Part shown: piece after piece, positions 1 through 10,700 of the stretch
Position numbering within the stretch: the first letter of the stretch is position 1
How the letters are laid out: each line of letters starts with the position of its first letter
NCBI GenBank assembly: GCA_900547765.1
Contig: URIA01000038.1
Location: 1 to 22,185 of the forward strand
Source: an uncultured Collinsella sp.
Lineage (GTDB): Bacteria > Actinomycetota > Coriobacteriia > Coriobacteriales > Coriobacteriaceae
DNA length: 22,185 nt
Direction of reading: 5' to 3'
Made by a program: the position numbers and the translations under genes
The notes under the pieces: generated by a model
Databases searched by the model: none
Told to the model about the DNA's origin: nothing
The model's input: only the letters and a program-made list of their open reading frames with translations

Positions 1-3000
1 AGCCGGTGGAGATGCCCTCCGCGGCGAGCCACAGGATGGCGTCGCGGTGCGGGGTCTTCTCGTCCACGTCGGTGAAGGCGACGTCCTTGGCGTCGAAGGC
101 GGGCTCGCCGGCCAGGCGGTAGAGGAACGCGGCCATGTCGGCGCGCCTCACCGTGGCGTAGGGGCGGAAGTCGAACGTGCCGTCGCCGTTGTCCCAGCCG
201 GTGGAGACGCCGTTGGCGGCCAGCCAGTAGATGTCGTCCTTATGAGAGGTCGAATCGTCCACGTCGCGGAACGCGAAGCGCACGACCTCCTGCAGGCCGG
301 CCTGGGCCTCGATGAGGGCCTTCAGCGCCTCGTCGACCTGCGGCTGCGTGGCCCTGGCGTCGGCCAGGACCTTGCCGGCCGCATCGAGCGCCGCGGCGAA
401 CGGGTGCCAGGTCATGGTCTTGTAGTCCTCGACCTTGTAGTCCTTGACCTCGTCGTACTTAGCCTGCAGCGCGGCCTTGTTCACCTGCGGGGCGGGTTTG
501 GCAACCTCGAGCTCGACCTCGGACACGACGCCCTCGATATCGGCAGCGTTCTGAGGCGTGAAGACGGCCTCGTACGCGCCGCTCTCGGCGAGCTCGGCCT
601 CCGGTTTGGCCCAGGCCCACGCGCCCTCGACCTTCTTGCCGCTCAGCGTCACCTCGCCGCCCACCGCGATGGCAGAGAGCTTGGTGCCCTGCTCGACCTT
701 GTTATTCTCGACCGTGGCGGTGCCGATGGGCACGCCCTTCTTAATCACGAGGCTGGCCGGCGCCACAACCTCGACGGGCGCGTACGCATCGGTGCCCGCG
801 AACACGGCGCGCACGTCATAGGTGCCTGCATGGACGGGAGCGTCCATGATCCAGCCGCCCTCCTCGGAGCCCTGCTTCGCAGCGGCGACGCGGTAACTCA
901 CCTTGACCATATCGCGCAGCTCGACGGGGAACGCCTCGTTGAAACGAGGCTCGACCGCATGGGGATCGCCCGTGTAGGACACGATGAGCGGCTCCGCCTG
1001 CGAGCCCGGAAGCTCGATCAGGCCGCCGACCTCGGCGCGCCAGCGGGCCGTAAGCGTCATCGAGTCCTCCACGACGTCCTCGCGGCCAAACGCCTCTTCG
1101 CCGTTGAACCACCCCACGAAGACGAAGCCGGCACGGGTGGGAACAGGCAGCTTGGCAATGCGATCGCCCAGCTTGACCTGCAGCTGTTCGGACGCGCCCT
1201 CGGGCAGGGTACCGCCCGCGGCGTCAAAGGTCACCACGGCGTTGAGGCCCGTGGCGTCCTGGCTCCAGCGAGCCGTGACCGTCATGCTATCGGCAACCGC
1301 GGTGCCACCGATCTGGAACGACTCGCCCGCGGCGGTCTGCCAACCCTCGAAGTCGAAGCCCTTGCGGGTCGGCTCCTCCTGCTGGGCGACCACGGCGCCG
1401 AAGGCGACCTGCTGTGTCGCGGTCTTCTCGCCGCTGGCAAACGCGCCGGCGACCGCGTCGAAGGTCACCGTACGTGCGCAGCCCACCTTGATGGCGATGG
1501 GCGAAGCACCCTCGTCGGCGAGCTTCCAGGCGCCGGCCTCCTCGTCCCACTGTAGGACGACCTCGACGCTCTCAGCCTGGTCCTTCGCCAGATAATGCGC
1601 GCCAGCGGCCAAGCCCGCCTGGGCATCGAACGCCTTGGCATACGGAGCGGCGAAGACCGTCACCTCGGCCTGCCACACGACGGCGGGCTTGGCCAGGCCG
1701 AAGAACCGGGCCAACTTGGCAAGGCCCGTTGCGGGCTGCTCGACGCGCTCGACCTCGCCGATCTTCAGCGCGTCCTCTCCCTCGATGAGCTCGGAGAACA
1801 CGTGCTTGGCATGGGCGGGCTCGCCGGCCGTCTCGAAGGCGTCGGCCACCTCGACGTCAAGCAGCTGGTTAACGTCGGCCGTAGCCACCTGCTGCGGGGC
1901 GCCCTGCAGCACGACGCTCTTGCGCACCGTGATGCCGGTGTCGGCCCACTCCTCGGTGTCCCTGCCGCCTGACTTGACCATGAGCGTGGCGATCACGTCG
2001 ACGGAGCCGGCCTGCTTGAGCTCGGTGAGCTCGCCGGTCTCGGCATCGATCGTCGCCATGCACTCGTCGCTGGTGCTCCAAACGAACTTGACAAGGCCCT
2101 GATACTGCTCAGACAGGCCTGCCAGACCGTCGGTCGCGCTAAAGGTGCGCTCTTCGCTGGAGGAACCCTCCATCTCGATTGTGTCCGAGCCCTCGATGGC
2201 GGGCTTCACGCCCAGGACGACGACCTCGTCCGTAAGGTCGGTGTTCGAGGCGCTCCCGGCGTTCACCGTGGTGGCGCCGGCGGCGGTCAAGCTCACCTTG
2301 CCGTACTGCGTGACCGTCGACACATCCTTGTTGGAGGTGCTCCACGAGATGCCGTTGTCGAAGGCGTTCGCCGGCTCGACGCGGGCCGTGAGCTGGACGC
2401 TGTTGCTCTCGCGCTCGGACAGGTCGAGCACGCGTACCCGGTCGCCGTCGATCTTCACGGCGGTGACGGGGTTGTTCTCCACCACGCGCACCGGGCCGTA
2501 CACGTAGGCCGCGCCGGAGTCCTTCAGGCCCATGGCGTTGCCGTTCTTGCCGGCGCCGTGCAGCGTATAGCGGCCGAAGACGGGGTTGGTGCCCTGCCCC
2601 ATGACGGCGCTCATCGAGCCGTCCTCATGCCCGGTCTCGAGCTTGTCGGCCGTCTGAGCGAGCGCGGCGATGCGCTCGACCGATGACGTGTTGCTCGCGC
2701 CCTCGGCACGCAGGATACCGTCGGCGTCGCCCCAGCCGGCGAGCTCGGCGTAGGCGGCCGAGACGTCGCGATAGTTGGAGGTGGCGATGGCGCCCACGTA
2801 CGGCGCGGCGTCGCCGATCTTCACGTCGCCCTCCTTCTTGGCGAGGATATGCAGCTGGGCGCCGTCGCGCAGCTCGACCGCCGTGCCGTTAAACGGAACG
2901 ATGGCGCCGGCGGTGACGTAGGCGTTGGCGCACTGGAGCGACAGCGTGGGCTTCACGTTGTTGTCGGACTTCTGGTGCTCCAGCGTGCCGCCCGTCATGC

Positions 3001-6000
3001 GGAAGGAACCCTCGGGGCCCACCCAGGCGTTGCTCACGGTGCCGCCCGATATAGCGAGGGCGCCGCGCGTGTCCACGACGAAGCGGTCGTTGTTCTTAGC
3101 GTTGAAGGTACCGTTCTCGATCACCGTGGAGGTGCCCGCGACGTCGCCGAGCACCGCGGCCTGGGAAGCCTGGAAGGAACCCTTGCTGCCCAGGATAGCG
3201 GTGGCGCCCGCGCCGGTGAGCTTCACGCAGTAGCCCTCGGAACCGGTGCCGTACTCGGTGCGTAGGCTGGTGGTGTCGCGCATGATGAGCGTGGCTCCGC
3301 CGCGAACCTCGACGGGATTGAGCGAGGGGTACAGCGAGCCCGCGGTGCGGACGTTGTTCATCGACAGGTTGCCGCCCAGCATGAGGGTGGCGCCAGCGTT
3401 CACGTGGAACTGAATGAACTTGAGCTCGCCCTCGCCTTTGATCACGACGTCGTGGTTGATATCGATGTCGCGATCGGGGCTGATCACGGTGTCCTTGCCC
3501 CCGATGCGGCCGTTCACCACGATGGTGCCCACGCTGGCGTCGGCGATGGCGGCCTTGAGGTCGCTATACGAGGTGACCGTGCGGGTGGCCTTGCCGGCAA
3601 CGTTCTTCAACGCAGCCAGCGCGCGCTCGGCGGCGTCGAGGCGGTCGAGGCCGCTCACGCGGGCGCGGTCGCTCTCGCCCAGCTCGTTGTAGGCGGTGCG
3701 GGCAGCCACGATAGCACCCTCGTCGCCAAGGGAGACACGGGACTGCTCGGGAAGGGCGGCGATGAGGTCGTTAACCTTCTCCCACGCCTGCTGCTCGGCG
3801 CCGTCCTTGGCGATGGCGAAGCTGTCCACGCGCTGCACGGATCCGCCCTCGACCTTGTAGGCGTCGTAGTAGAGGTGGTCGCCGTCGACCTGCAGACCGG
3901 TGAACACCGGGACGTCCAGGTCGAGCGTCACGGCGCTGTGGGCTTCGGGGGCCACGGCCTGCTCGTAGTTCTTCACGCCGGCGGTGCCCGCGGTCACGAA
4001 CGTGGTGCCGTTGGGCGACTGCTGGACCTCGTAGTTCTTGCCGTTGTAAGCCTCGGTCTTGCTGGAGACCTCCTGCTCGTTGCCGCGGGACAGCGTGACC
4101 GTGCGGTTGTACACGTGGTCGTGGCCCGAGAGCACCAGGTCGATGCCGCAATCGGCGGCGAGCTGGTCGAGCTGGCGGCGGATGCCGATCACGTCGGCGT
4201 CATCGTGGTGCGGGCCGTTGGAATACGGCGACTTATGCAGCAGCACGATCTTCCACGTGGTCCCGGCGCCCTTCAACACCTCGTCGGCCCAGCTGTACTG
4301 AGCCTGGCTCAACGCGTTGCCCTCGAGGTCGTTAGTGTTGAGGACCACCACGGTGGCGTTCTTGTAGACGAAGGAGTAGTACACACCGCTCGCCTGATCC
4401 TGCTCGGGGACGTTCACCCCGGAGAGGTTGAAGTGAGACACGATGGGATTGGCGTCGGTGATGCCCGCCACGTCGCTGCGCGCCTCGTGGTTGCCGGCAG
4501 CCGGCATCATGGCCAGGCCCTGCGCCACATTGGCGGCGTCGTCGAGCGCCCACGTCCAGTAGTCCTCGTTGGCGCCGTCGTCCACGAAGTCGCCCGCATG
4601 CAGCACGAAGGCGGCGGCGGGATAGGCGGCGTTCGCCTGGGACAGCGTGTTGAGGTAGGTGGCGTAATCGCTCTTAACCATGCCCTGCGAGTCGTTGACG
4701 TTGAGGAACGAGAAGGTGTCCGCGTCGTCACCGGTGGCGCCGGTCGAGAAGCGCACGGGCTCGGTCCAGATATCGAGCTCCGCGTTGCCCACGCGGTAGT
4801 AATACGCGGTGTTCTCGGCCAGGCCGGTCACAATGGCGGAGTGCTTGCGCACCGTCTGGGCTCCGTAGGAGCTCACCAGGCCCAGATTGAGCTTGGTGCG
4901 CGGCTTCACGACCTCGCTCGAATCGCTCTTAAAGGTCTGGGCGCCGGAAAAATCGGTGCTGGTCGACACCTGCACGGCGCCGTTTTGCACCTGCGCGCCC
5001 GTAAACCAGCGCACGGAGCGCTCGGTCTTGGGGTTCTTGCCCAGCGTCATGGTGACCTGCGTAGGGTACAGGCCGTTCTCCACGGACGGCTGCCGCGGAT
5101 CGAGCGTACCGTCGAAGGAGGCCGTGAACTTCGCAGCCGGGTCGTTGAGCTTGTCGTCGTTCACCGCGGCGGAGCCGTCGATGGCGGTGTTGTCGCCGCC
5201 GTCGGTATCGTGCAGCATCGAGTCGCAGATGTCTCCCGCGATGCCGCCCATGCCGGTGAGGAAGCTCGGGGTCATGTACTCGCCGATCAGGCTGTTGATA
5301 AGGCCCTTGATTCCCGCGTTATCCAGGCCCACGAGGCCTAGGATGCTCTTAAGGTTGCCGTTGTTGGTGGCGCCGTCGACGATCGTCTTCCACGTGCCGC
5401 TAAACGCGAGGCCCGTATTGAGATGCAGCGAACCCACCAGGGTGTCGACCAGCGCGCCCTCGGCGGTCACGCTGTCGACCAACGTGTTGATGAGATTCTG
5501 GATGAGATCGCCCGAACGGATGCCGGCGAGCGCCGCCTCCGTCCACTCCGGCGCGTCCTCGCGGCCCGCGTAGTGGCCCGTCAGCAGGACGAACACCAGG
5601 TTGTAGAGCGACTTCTGGCCGTCATCGAGGCTCGCTACGCCGTACTCAGACACCTGGGTCACGATGGCGTCGACCTGCTGGAGCAGGTAGGTGGGGTCGT
5701 CGATGAACTTGGTCTCGACCTCGTCGAGCAGGTCGTCGATGATGGAGGCCACCTGCTGGTCGGACACGGAGGTCGCGCCCACGATGCCCGCCACGCCGCT
5801 CGGCACGATGTTGATGGCGTTGCCGCGGTAATCCACGTGCACGCGGCCCACGGTACCCAGGTCCATATCCATGCCGCCGGCAAGACCGCCGGCGATGGCG
5901 TCGAGCGCCATCTGGTGGATGTCGAGCTCCGGCAGGTTCTCGCCCAGCCACGTGCGCAGGCCGGTGTCGCCGATCTGCTGCAGGATGGGGCGAATCATGC

Positions 6001-7324
6001 CGCCGGCCAGGTTGTTGAACATCTTGTCGGAGTAGAGCTTCTGCACCGCGTAGTCGGTCATGCTCTCAACCTTCTGCGTGGTGCCGTTGGCGAAGCGGAG
6101 GGCGACCTCTTCGACAGACTCGCTGGCAACCGAGAATTCCTCGGTGGTGCGGGCGTCGTCCTCGCTCAGACGCTCGCCCTTCTTGAGGTTCACCGTGCGC
6201 ACGGGGGTGCCGTACGACGAAAGCGAACCGGTCTCGAGGTCCACGATGTGGTTGCCGGCCGGCGTGGTGAACTCGGCCACGTCGTTGGCATGCATGTGAC
6301 CGGTGAAGATGTAGCGCATGCCGGCGTCGGCCAGCTCGGTGGCCGCGAAGCGCCAGTTGTCGACCACGTACTCGGACAGGATGTTGTCCTCGCCCTTGAA
6401 GTGCGGGATCAGGCCGTGGTGCATGAGGCCCACGACGGTCTTGCCAGCGCGGTCGGCTTCCTTGACCTGCTTGGTCGCCCAGTCGAGCACGTGCTTGTCG
6501 ATACGCCCCGCGGTTATGTGCTCCTTGGTGTCCAGGCCTGTTCCCGCCTCGGGCAGGTACTGGCCGGAGTCGATGGCGAGCACCAGGTAGTTGCCCAGGT
6601 CGACGCTGTAGGACAGGCCGCCCGGCGTGTCGGCATCGCGGTTGAGCTCGCCCTCGCCGTACTCCTTGCGGGCCTCGCGGGCCTCGTCGGAGTCCTTATA
6701 GTAGGTCTGACCCTCCTTGCCGTCATAACCGTGCTTGGCGAAGATCTCGCGGAACTTCGCGGGGCTCGCGCTCTCCACCTGCTCCTTCTTACCGCTGGCG
6801 AAGCTGCAGGCGTCGGAGTTATAGATGTCGTGGTTGCCGTTGATCACGTAGACCTGCGTGCCCGCGGTCTCGATTTCGGCAAGCTTGTTCGCGATGTCTT
6901 GCAGGCCCTGGACCTCGCCGTCCTTGGTGAGGTCGCCCGAGATGAGCATCACGTCGGGCTTGTCGGCCTTGACCTTGGCGAAGGCGGCGTCCAGAATCGA
7001 GCCGGATTCCTCCAGCATCTTGGGGTCGCCGCCCACGTAGGTCTGATAATCCTGACAATCGGATACGTAATTCAGCGGATAGTAGTGCGTATCCGAGACC
7101 ACCGCGATCTCGAGGTCGCGCGCATCCCGCCCTGCCAGCTCGTTAGAACTGCGAGCATCAAACAGACCAAACAGGTCCGAAAGGCTCATCGCCACGGCCG
7201 GCGTAGCCGGAGCCAACGGCGACATGGTCATGATGAAGGCGAGCAGGACCGTCAGCACCGCACGCGCAGCATGACCCAGGCCCTCCCCTTTCTTCTTCAT
7301 GTCCAAGGCGTACCTAGGTAGCAT
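1..7324 (-). CDS. Giant secreted protein with two metallophosphoesterase domains and C-terminal SLH repeats (partial, 3' end outside window)
   Basis: The frame stays open from 7324 to the left edge, giving at least 2441 residues. The ATG at 7324 has a strong ribosome site (GGAGG, 7 nt spacing); a second in-frame ATG at 7300 has none. A signal peptide follows (KKK, then a hydrophobic run ending near APATPAVA). Phosphoesterase domain 1 shows SDTHYY (about residue 74), GDLTKDG (126), GNHD (163) and GHMHA (340). A purple-acid-phosphatase-like N-domain (about 745-865) precedes phosphoesterase domain 2, with NDSQG (874), GDFVDDG (910), GNHE (942) and GHDHVYNR (1064). Next come a beta-helix-like stretch (about 1250-1500), Ig-like domains (about 1610-1785), two InlB-type repeats ending TARW (about 1950-2092), a FIVAR-like helical segment (about 2280-2340) and two SLH domains, the second cut by the edge. 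It is probably a wall-anchored phosphohydrolase or nucleotidase. The substrate is unknown. Confidence 0.88.
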   Translation of the reverse strand, partial: MLPRYALDMKKKGEGLGHAARAVLTVLLAFIMTMSPLAPATPAVAMSLSDLFGLFDARSSNELAGRDARDLEIAVVSDTHYYPLNYVSDCQDYQTYVGGDPKMLEESGSILDAAFAKVKADKPDVMLISGDLTKDGEVQGLQDIANKLAEIETAGTQVYVINGNHDIYNSDACSFASGKKEQVESASPAKFREIFAKHGYDGKEGQTYYKDSDEAREARKEYGEGELNRDADTPGGLSYSVDLGNYLVLAIDSGQYLPEAGTGLDTKEHITAGRIDKHVLDWATKQVKEADRAGKTVVGLMHHGLIPHFKGEDNILSEYVVDNWRFAATELADAGMRYIFTGHMHANDVAEFTTPAGNHIVDLETGSLSSYGTPVRTVNLKKGERLSEDDARTTEEFSVASESVEEVALRFANGTTQKVESMTDYAVQKLYSDKMFNNLAGGMIRPILQQIGDTGLRTWLGENLPELDIHQMALDAIAGGLAGGMDMDLGTVGRVHVDYRGNAINIVPSGVAGIVGATSVSDQQVASIIDDLLDEVETKFIDDPTYLLQQVDAIVTQVSEYGVASLDDGQKSLYNLVFVLLTGHYAGREDAPEWTEAALAGIRSGDLIQNLINTLVDSVTAEGALVDTLVGSLHLNTGLAFSGTWKTIVDGATNNGNLKSILGLVGLDNAGIKGLINSLIGEYMTPSFLTGMGGIAGDICDSMLHDTDGGDNTAIDGSAAVNDDKLNDPAAKFTASFDGTLDPRQPSVENGLYPTQVTMTLGKNPKTERSVRWFTGAQVQNGAVQVSTSTDFSGAQTFKSDSSEVVKPRTKLNLGLVSSYGAQTVRKHSAIVTGLAENTAYYYRVGNAELDIWTEPVRFSTGATGDDADTFSFLNVNDSQGMVKSDYATYLNTLSQANAAYPAAAFVLHAGDFVDDGANEDYWTWALDDAANVAQGLAMMPAAGNHEARSDVAGITDANPIVSHFNLSGVNVPEQDQASGVYYSFVYKNATVVVLNTNDLEGNALSQAQYSWADEVLKGAGTTWKIVLLHKSPYSNGPHHDDADVIGIRRQLDQLAADCGIDLVLSGHDHVYNRTVTLSRGNEQEVSSKTEAYNGKNYEVQQSPNGTTFVTAGTAGVKNYEQAVAPEAHSAVTLDLDVPVFTGLQVDGDHLYYDAYKVEGGSVQRVDSFAIAKDGAEQQAWEKVNDLIAALPEQSRVSLGDEGAIVAARTAYNELGESDRARVSGLDRLDAAERALAALKNVAGKATRTVTSYSDLKAAIADASVGTIVVNGRIGGKDTVISPDRDIDINHDVVIKGEGELKFIQFHVNAGATLMLGGNLSMNNVRTAGSLYPSLNPVEVRGGATLIMRDTTSLRTEYGTGSEGYCVKLTGAGATAILGSKGSFQASQAAVLGDVAGTSTVIENGTFNAKNNDRFVVDTRGALAISGGTVSNAWVGPEGSFRMTGGTLEHQKSDNNVKPTLSLQCANAYVTAGAIVPFNGTAVELRDGAQLHILAKKEGDVKIGDAAPYVGAIATSNYRDVSAAYAELAGWGDADGILRAEGASNTSSVERIAALAQTADKLETGHEDGSMSAVMGQGTNPVFGRYTLHGAGKNGNAMGLKDSGAAYVYGPVRVVENNPVTAVKIDGDRVRVLDLSERESNSVQLTARVEPANAFDNGISWSTSNKDVSTVTQYGKVSLTAAGATTVNAGSASNTDLTDEVVVLGVKPAIEGSDTIEMEGSSSEERTFSATDGLAGLSEQYQGLVKFVWSTSDECMATIDAETGELTELKQAGSVDVIATLMVKSGGRDTEEWADTGITVRKSVVLQGAPQQVATADVNQLLDVEVADAFETAGEPAHAKHVFSELIEGEDALKIGEVERVEQPATGLAKLARFFGLAKPAVVWQAEVTVFAAPYAKAFDAQAGLAAGAHYLAKDQAESVEVVLQWDEEAGAWKLADEGASPIAIKVGCARTVTFDAVAGAFASGEKTATQQVAFGAVVAQQEEPTRKGFDFEGWQTAAGESFQIGGTAVADSMTVTARWSQDATGLNAVVTFDAAGGTLPEGASEQLQVKLGDRIAKLPVPTRAGFVFVGWFNGEEAFGREDVVEDSMTLTARWRAEVGGLIELPGSQAEPLIVSYTGDPHAVEPRFNEAFPVELRDMVKVSYRVAAAKQGSEEGGWIMDAPVHAGTYDVRAVFAGTDAYAPVEVVAPASLVIKKGVPIGTATVENNKVEQGTKLSAIAVGGEVTLSGKKVEGAWAWAKPEAELAESGAYEAVFTPQNAADIEGVVSEVELEVAKPAPQVNKAALQAKYDEVKDYKVEDYKTMTWHPFAAALDAAGKVLADARATQPQVDEALKALIEAQAGLQEVVRFAFRDVDDSTSHKDDIYWLAANGVSTGWDNGDGTFDFRPYATVRRADMAAFLYRLAGEPAFDAKDVAFTDVDEKTPHRDAILWLAAEGISTG

Positions 7325-7560
7325 TCCTCTTCCTCCCACATTCGTCTACCGATCAAACGCGAACGCCCCAGCGCCCGCGCGGCATCGCCCCCCGATCCCC
7401 CGCAGGACATCGAGACGGCATGCATCATTCATAAGTCTAGCTAGCGAATGTAAAGGCAGCATTTTGCCCACGCCCGCGGTTCAACAACGTTCCGTTAAGA
7501 CGATCCAACACACCCCTTACAAAGCAACAAGGTCAAGCCGAGTGACGAGAAAACCGCAGG

Positions 7561-7590
7561 CGGGAGAAACGAAGACGGGAGAAACGAAGG
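7561..7590. repeat. Two tandem copies of a 15-base unit
   Basis: The unit CGGGAGAAACGAAGA at 7561-7575 is followed directly by CGGGAGAAACGAAGG at 7576-7590, with one mismatch at the last base. It adjoins the large hairpin downstream of nifJ. On the minus strand it is C/T-rich and lies just after that hairpin, so it could serve as the pyrimidine tail of a terminator. Confidence 0.8.
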
Positions 7591-7674
7591 GAGGCCCCGA
7601 AGGGATTCCCAAAGCGAACATCCCGCAGCGCGCGAGCGCGAGGACGTTCACATGGGAACCCTTCGGGGCCTCCC
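7589..7674 (-). terminator. Long nested inverted repeat downstream of nifJ, probable transcription terminator
   Basis: The left arm at 7589-7610 contains GGGAGGCCCCGAAGGG and the right arm at 7654-7674 contains CCCTTCGGGGCCTCCC. The arms pair over about 21 bases with one bulged base. The 43-base loop contains a second short hairpin (GAAC...GTTC flanking a GC-alternating run). It begins about 30 bases after the nifJ stop codon. Read on the minus strand, the tail is TTCGTTTCTCC, only moderately T-rich, so the terminator role is inferred from position and stem strength. Confidence 0.6.
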
Positions 7675-7702
7675 GGTGAGCCAGACTATCCCAACCGAAG
7701 CT

Positions 7703-10700
7703 TTACGCCTCGTTGTAGAGGGTCTTCAGCTTCAGCAGGTGCTGGTAGCGATCCATAGCCGCAGCCTCGTTAGCGGCGAAGAGCTCCTCAGCGCGCTCGG
7801 GGAACGAGCGGGTGAGCGAAGCATAGCGAGCCTCGTTCATCAGGAACTCCTGGTAGCCGCCCGCGGGCTCCTTGGAGTCGAGGGAGAACTTCTTGCCCTC
7901 CTCGGCAGCCGGGTTGAAGCGGAACATGTTCCAGTAACCGCACTCGACAGCCTTCTTCATCTCGGCCTGGCAGTTCTGCATGCCACCCTTCTTGATGGAG
8001 TGCATCTCGCAGGGGCTGTAGCCGATGATGAGGGACGGGCCGTCGTAGGCCTCGGCCTCGTGAATGGCCTTGAGGGTCTGAGCCGGGTTGGCGCCCATGG
8101 CGACCTGCGCCACGTAGACGTAGCCGTAGCTCATGGCGATCTCGGCCAGGGACTTCTTCTTGGTCACCTTACCGGCAGCGGCGAACTGAGCGACCTGGCC
8201 CAGGTTCGAGGCCTTGGAGGCCTGACCGCCGGTGTTGGAGTAGACCTCGGTGTCGAAGACGAAGACGTTGACGTTGTGGCCGGAAGCCAGGACGTGGTCC
8301 AGGCCACCGAAGCCGATGTCATAGGCCCAGCCGTCGCCGCCGAAGATCCAGAAGGACTTCTTGGTGAGGTAAGCCTTGTCGGCGAGGATCGCCTTGGAAG
8401 CGTCGCAGCCGCACTTCTCGAGCTCGGCAACGTAGGCAGCGGCAGCGGCCTTGGAGGCCTCGGCGTCGTTGACGGAGTCGATCCAAGCCTGGCCGGCGGC
8501 CTTGAGCTCATCGGACGGACCATCGGCAGCGATGATGTCCTGGGTAGCGGCGATCAGCTTCTTCTGGACGGCCTCGTAACCGACGGCCATGCCCAGACCG
8601 TGCTCGGCATTGTCCTCGAACAGGGAGTTGTTCCACGCCGGGCCGTGACCGTCCTTGTCCTTGCAGTAAGGAGCGGTGGCAGCGGGGTTGCCCCAAATGG
8701 AGGAGCAGCCGGTGGCGTTGGAAATGAACATGCGGTCGCCGGCGACCTGGGTCACCAGACGTGCATAGGCGGTCTCGGCGCAGCCGGCGCAGGAGCCGGA
8801 GAACTCCAGGTAGGGCTGCTTAAACTGGCTGCCCTTGACGTTGGCCGCGATGAGCTCCTTCTTCTCGGAGACGTTCTCGACCATATAGTCCCAAACGGGC
8901 TGCTGGTCCATCTCCTGCTCGGTGGGAACCATCTCGAGGGCGCCCTTGGGGCAAACCTTGACGCAGTTGGTGCAACCCATGCAGTCGAGCGGGGACACAG
9001 CCATGGTGAACTTCATGCCCTTGGCCTTGGGGCCCATGGCGTCGAGCGTGCGGGTAGCCTCGGGCGCGGCGGCAGCCTCGTCCTCGGTCATCGCGAACGG
9101 ACGGATGGTGGCATGCGGGCACACGTAGGCGCACTGGTTGCACTGGATGCACTTGGTCTCGTCCCAGTGAGGAACGACCACGGCGACGCCGCGCTTCTCG
9201 TATGCGGAGGCGCCCAGCTCAAACTGGCCGTCGGCGCAATCGACAAAGGCGGAAACGGGCAGGCTGTCGCCGTCCATGCGATCGATGGGCTCGAGCAGGT
9301 TCTTGACCTGCTGGGCGATAGCGGACTTGGTCTCCTCGGAGAGCTCGACGGGAGCAACATCCTCGGCGGTAGCCCAGTCGGCCGGAACCTCGAACTTACG
9401 GAAAGCGGTAGCGCCGGCATCGATGGCCTTGTGATTGGCGTCGACGATGGCCTGGCCCTTCTTCATGTAGGACTTGGTAGCCGCGTCCTTCATGTACTGC
9501 AGGGCGTCCTCGGCGGGCAGGACCTTGGCCAGCGCGAAGAAGGCGGACTGGAGCACCGTGTTGGTGCGCTTGCCCATGCCGACCTTAGCGGCCAGGTCGA
9601 TAGCGTCGATCAGGTAGACGTTGACGTTGTTGTTCGCGATGTAGCGCTTGGCCACGGCGGGCATGTGCTCGGCGAACTCCTCGTCGCTCCACTGGCAGTT
9701 GACCAGGAAGGTGCCGCCCGGCTTGACGTCGCGGACCATCTTGAAGCCCTTAACGATGTAGCTGGGGTTATGGCAGGCGACAAAGTCGGCCTTGGTCACG
9801 TAGTACGGCGAGCGAATCGGGGAATCACCAAAGCGCAGGTGCGAGACGGTGACGCCGCCGGTCTTCTTGGAGTCGTACTGGAAGTAGGCCTGGACGTACT
9901 TGTCGGTGTGGTCGCCGATGATCTTAATCGAGTTCTTGTTGGCGCCGACGGTACCGTCGCCACCCAGACCCCAGAACTTGCACTCGATGGTGCCGGGGGC
10001 TGCGGTGTTGGGCGTATCCTCGGCCTCGGGCAGGCTCAGGTTGGTCACGTCATCGACAATGCCGATGGTGAACTCGCGCTTGGGCTCGTCCTTCTTGAGC
10101 TCCTCGAAGACAGCGAACGCGGACGCGGGAGGCGTGTCCTTGCTGCCCAGGCCATAACGGCCGCCGACGACCTTGATGCCCGTCTTGCCGGCCTCGTAGA
10201 GAGCGGAGACGACGTCCTGGTAGAGCGGCTCGCCGATGGAACCCGGCTCCTTGGTACGGTCCATGACGGCGATCTTCTGGACGGTCTCGGGGAGAACGTC
10301 GACGAAGTGCTTGATGGAGAACGGACGGAACAGACGAACCTTGACCAGGCCGACCTTCTCGCCGTGAGCGTTGAGGTAGTCGATGACTTCCTCGAGCACG
10401 TCGCAGAAGGAGCCCATGCACACGACGACACGATCGGCATCGGGAGCGCCGTAGTAGTTGAATAGGCCGTAATCGGTGCCGAGCTTCTCGTTGATCTTCT
10501 TCATGTAGCCCTCGACGACGGCGGGAAGCTCGTCGTAGACCTTGTTGCAGGCCTCGCGGTTCTGGAAGAAGATGTCACCGTTCTCGTGGCTGCCGCGGGT
10601 GTGCGGGTGCTCAGGGTTGAGCGCGTGGTCGCGGAAAGCCTGGACGGCGTCCATGTCGCACATCTCGGCAAGATCCTTGTAGTCCCACATGGCGACCTTC

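Larger units (their letters stand above)
7325..7702. other. Intergenic region between nifJ and the surface protein gene
   Basis: No gene is supported in this 378-base stretch. The half next to nifJ holds a tandem repeat and a long hairpin, listed separately. The middle is A+T-rich (about 7425-7455) and could hold the promoter of the surface protein, read on the minus strand. The nearest match to a -35 box there, TTTACA, has no well-spaced -10 partner, so no promoter is called. Confidence 0.6.

Noticed and set aside
47..7321. Several long plus-strand frames (for example 47-1555, 3404-5341 and 5423-7321)
   Set aside because: They lie antisense to the continuous minus-strand surface protein, whose domains are clear. 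Their Gly/Val/His/Arg-rich translations are typical of the reverse strand of GC-rich genes.
7652..10465. 937-codon plus-strand frame opposite nifJ
   Set aside because: It is antisense to an unmistakable pyruvate:ferredoxin oxidoreductase and has low-complexity Leu/Gly/Val composition.
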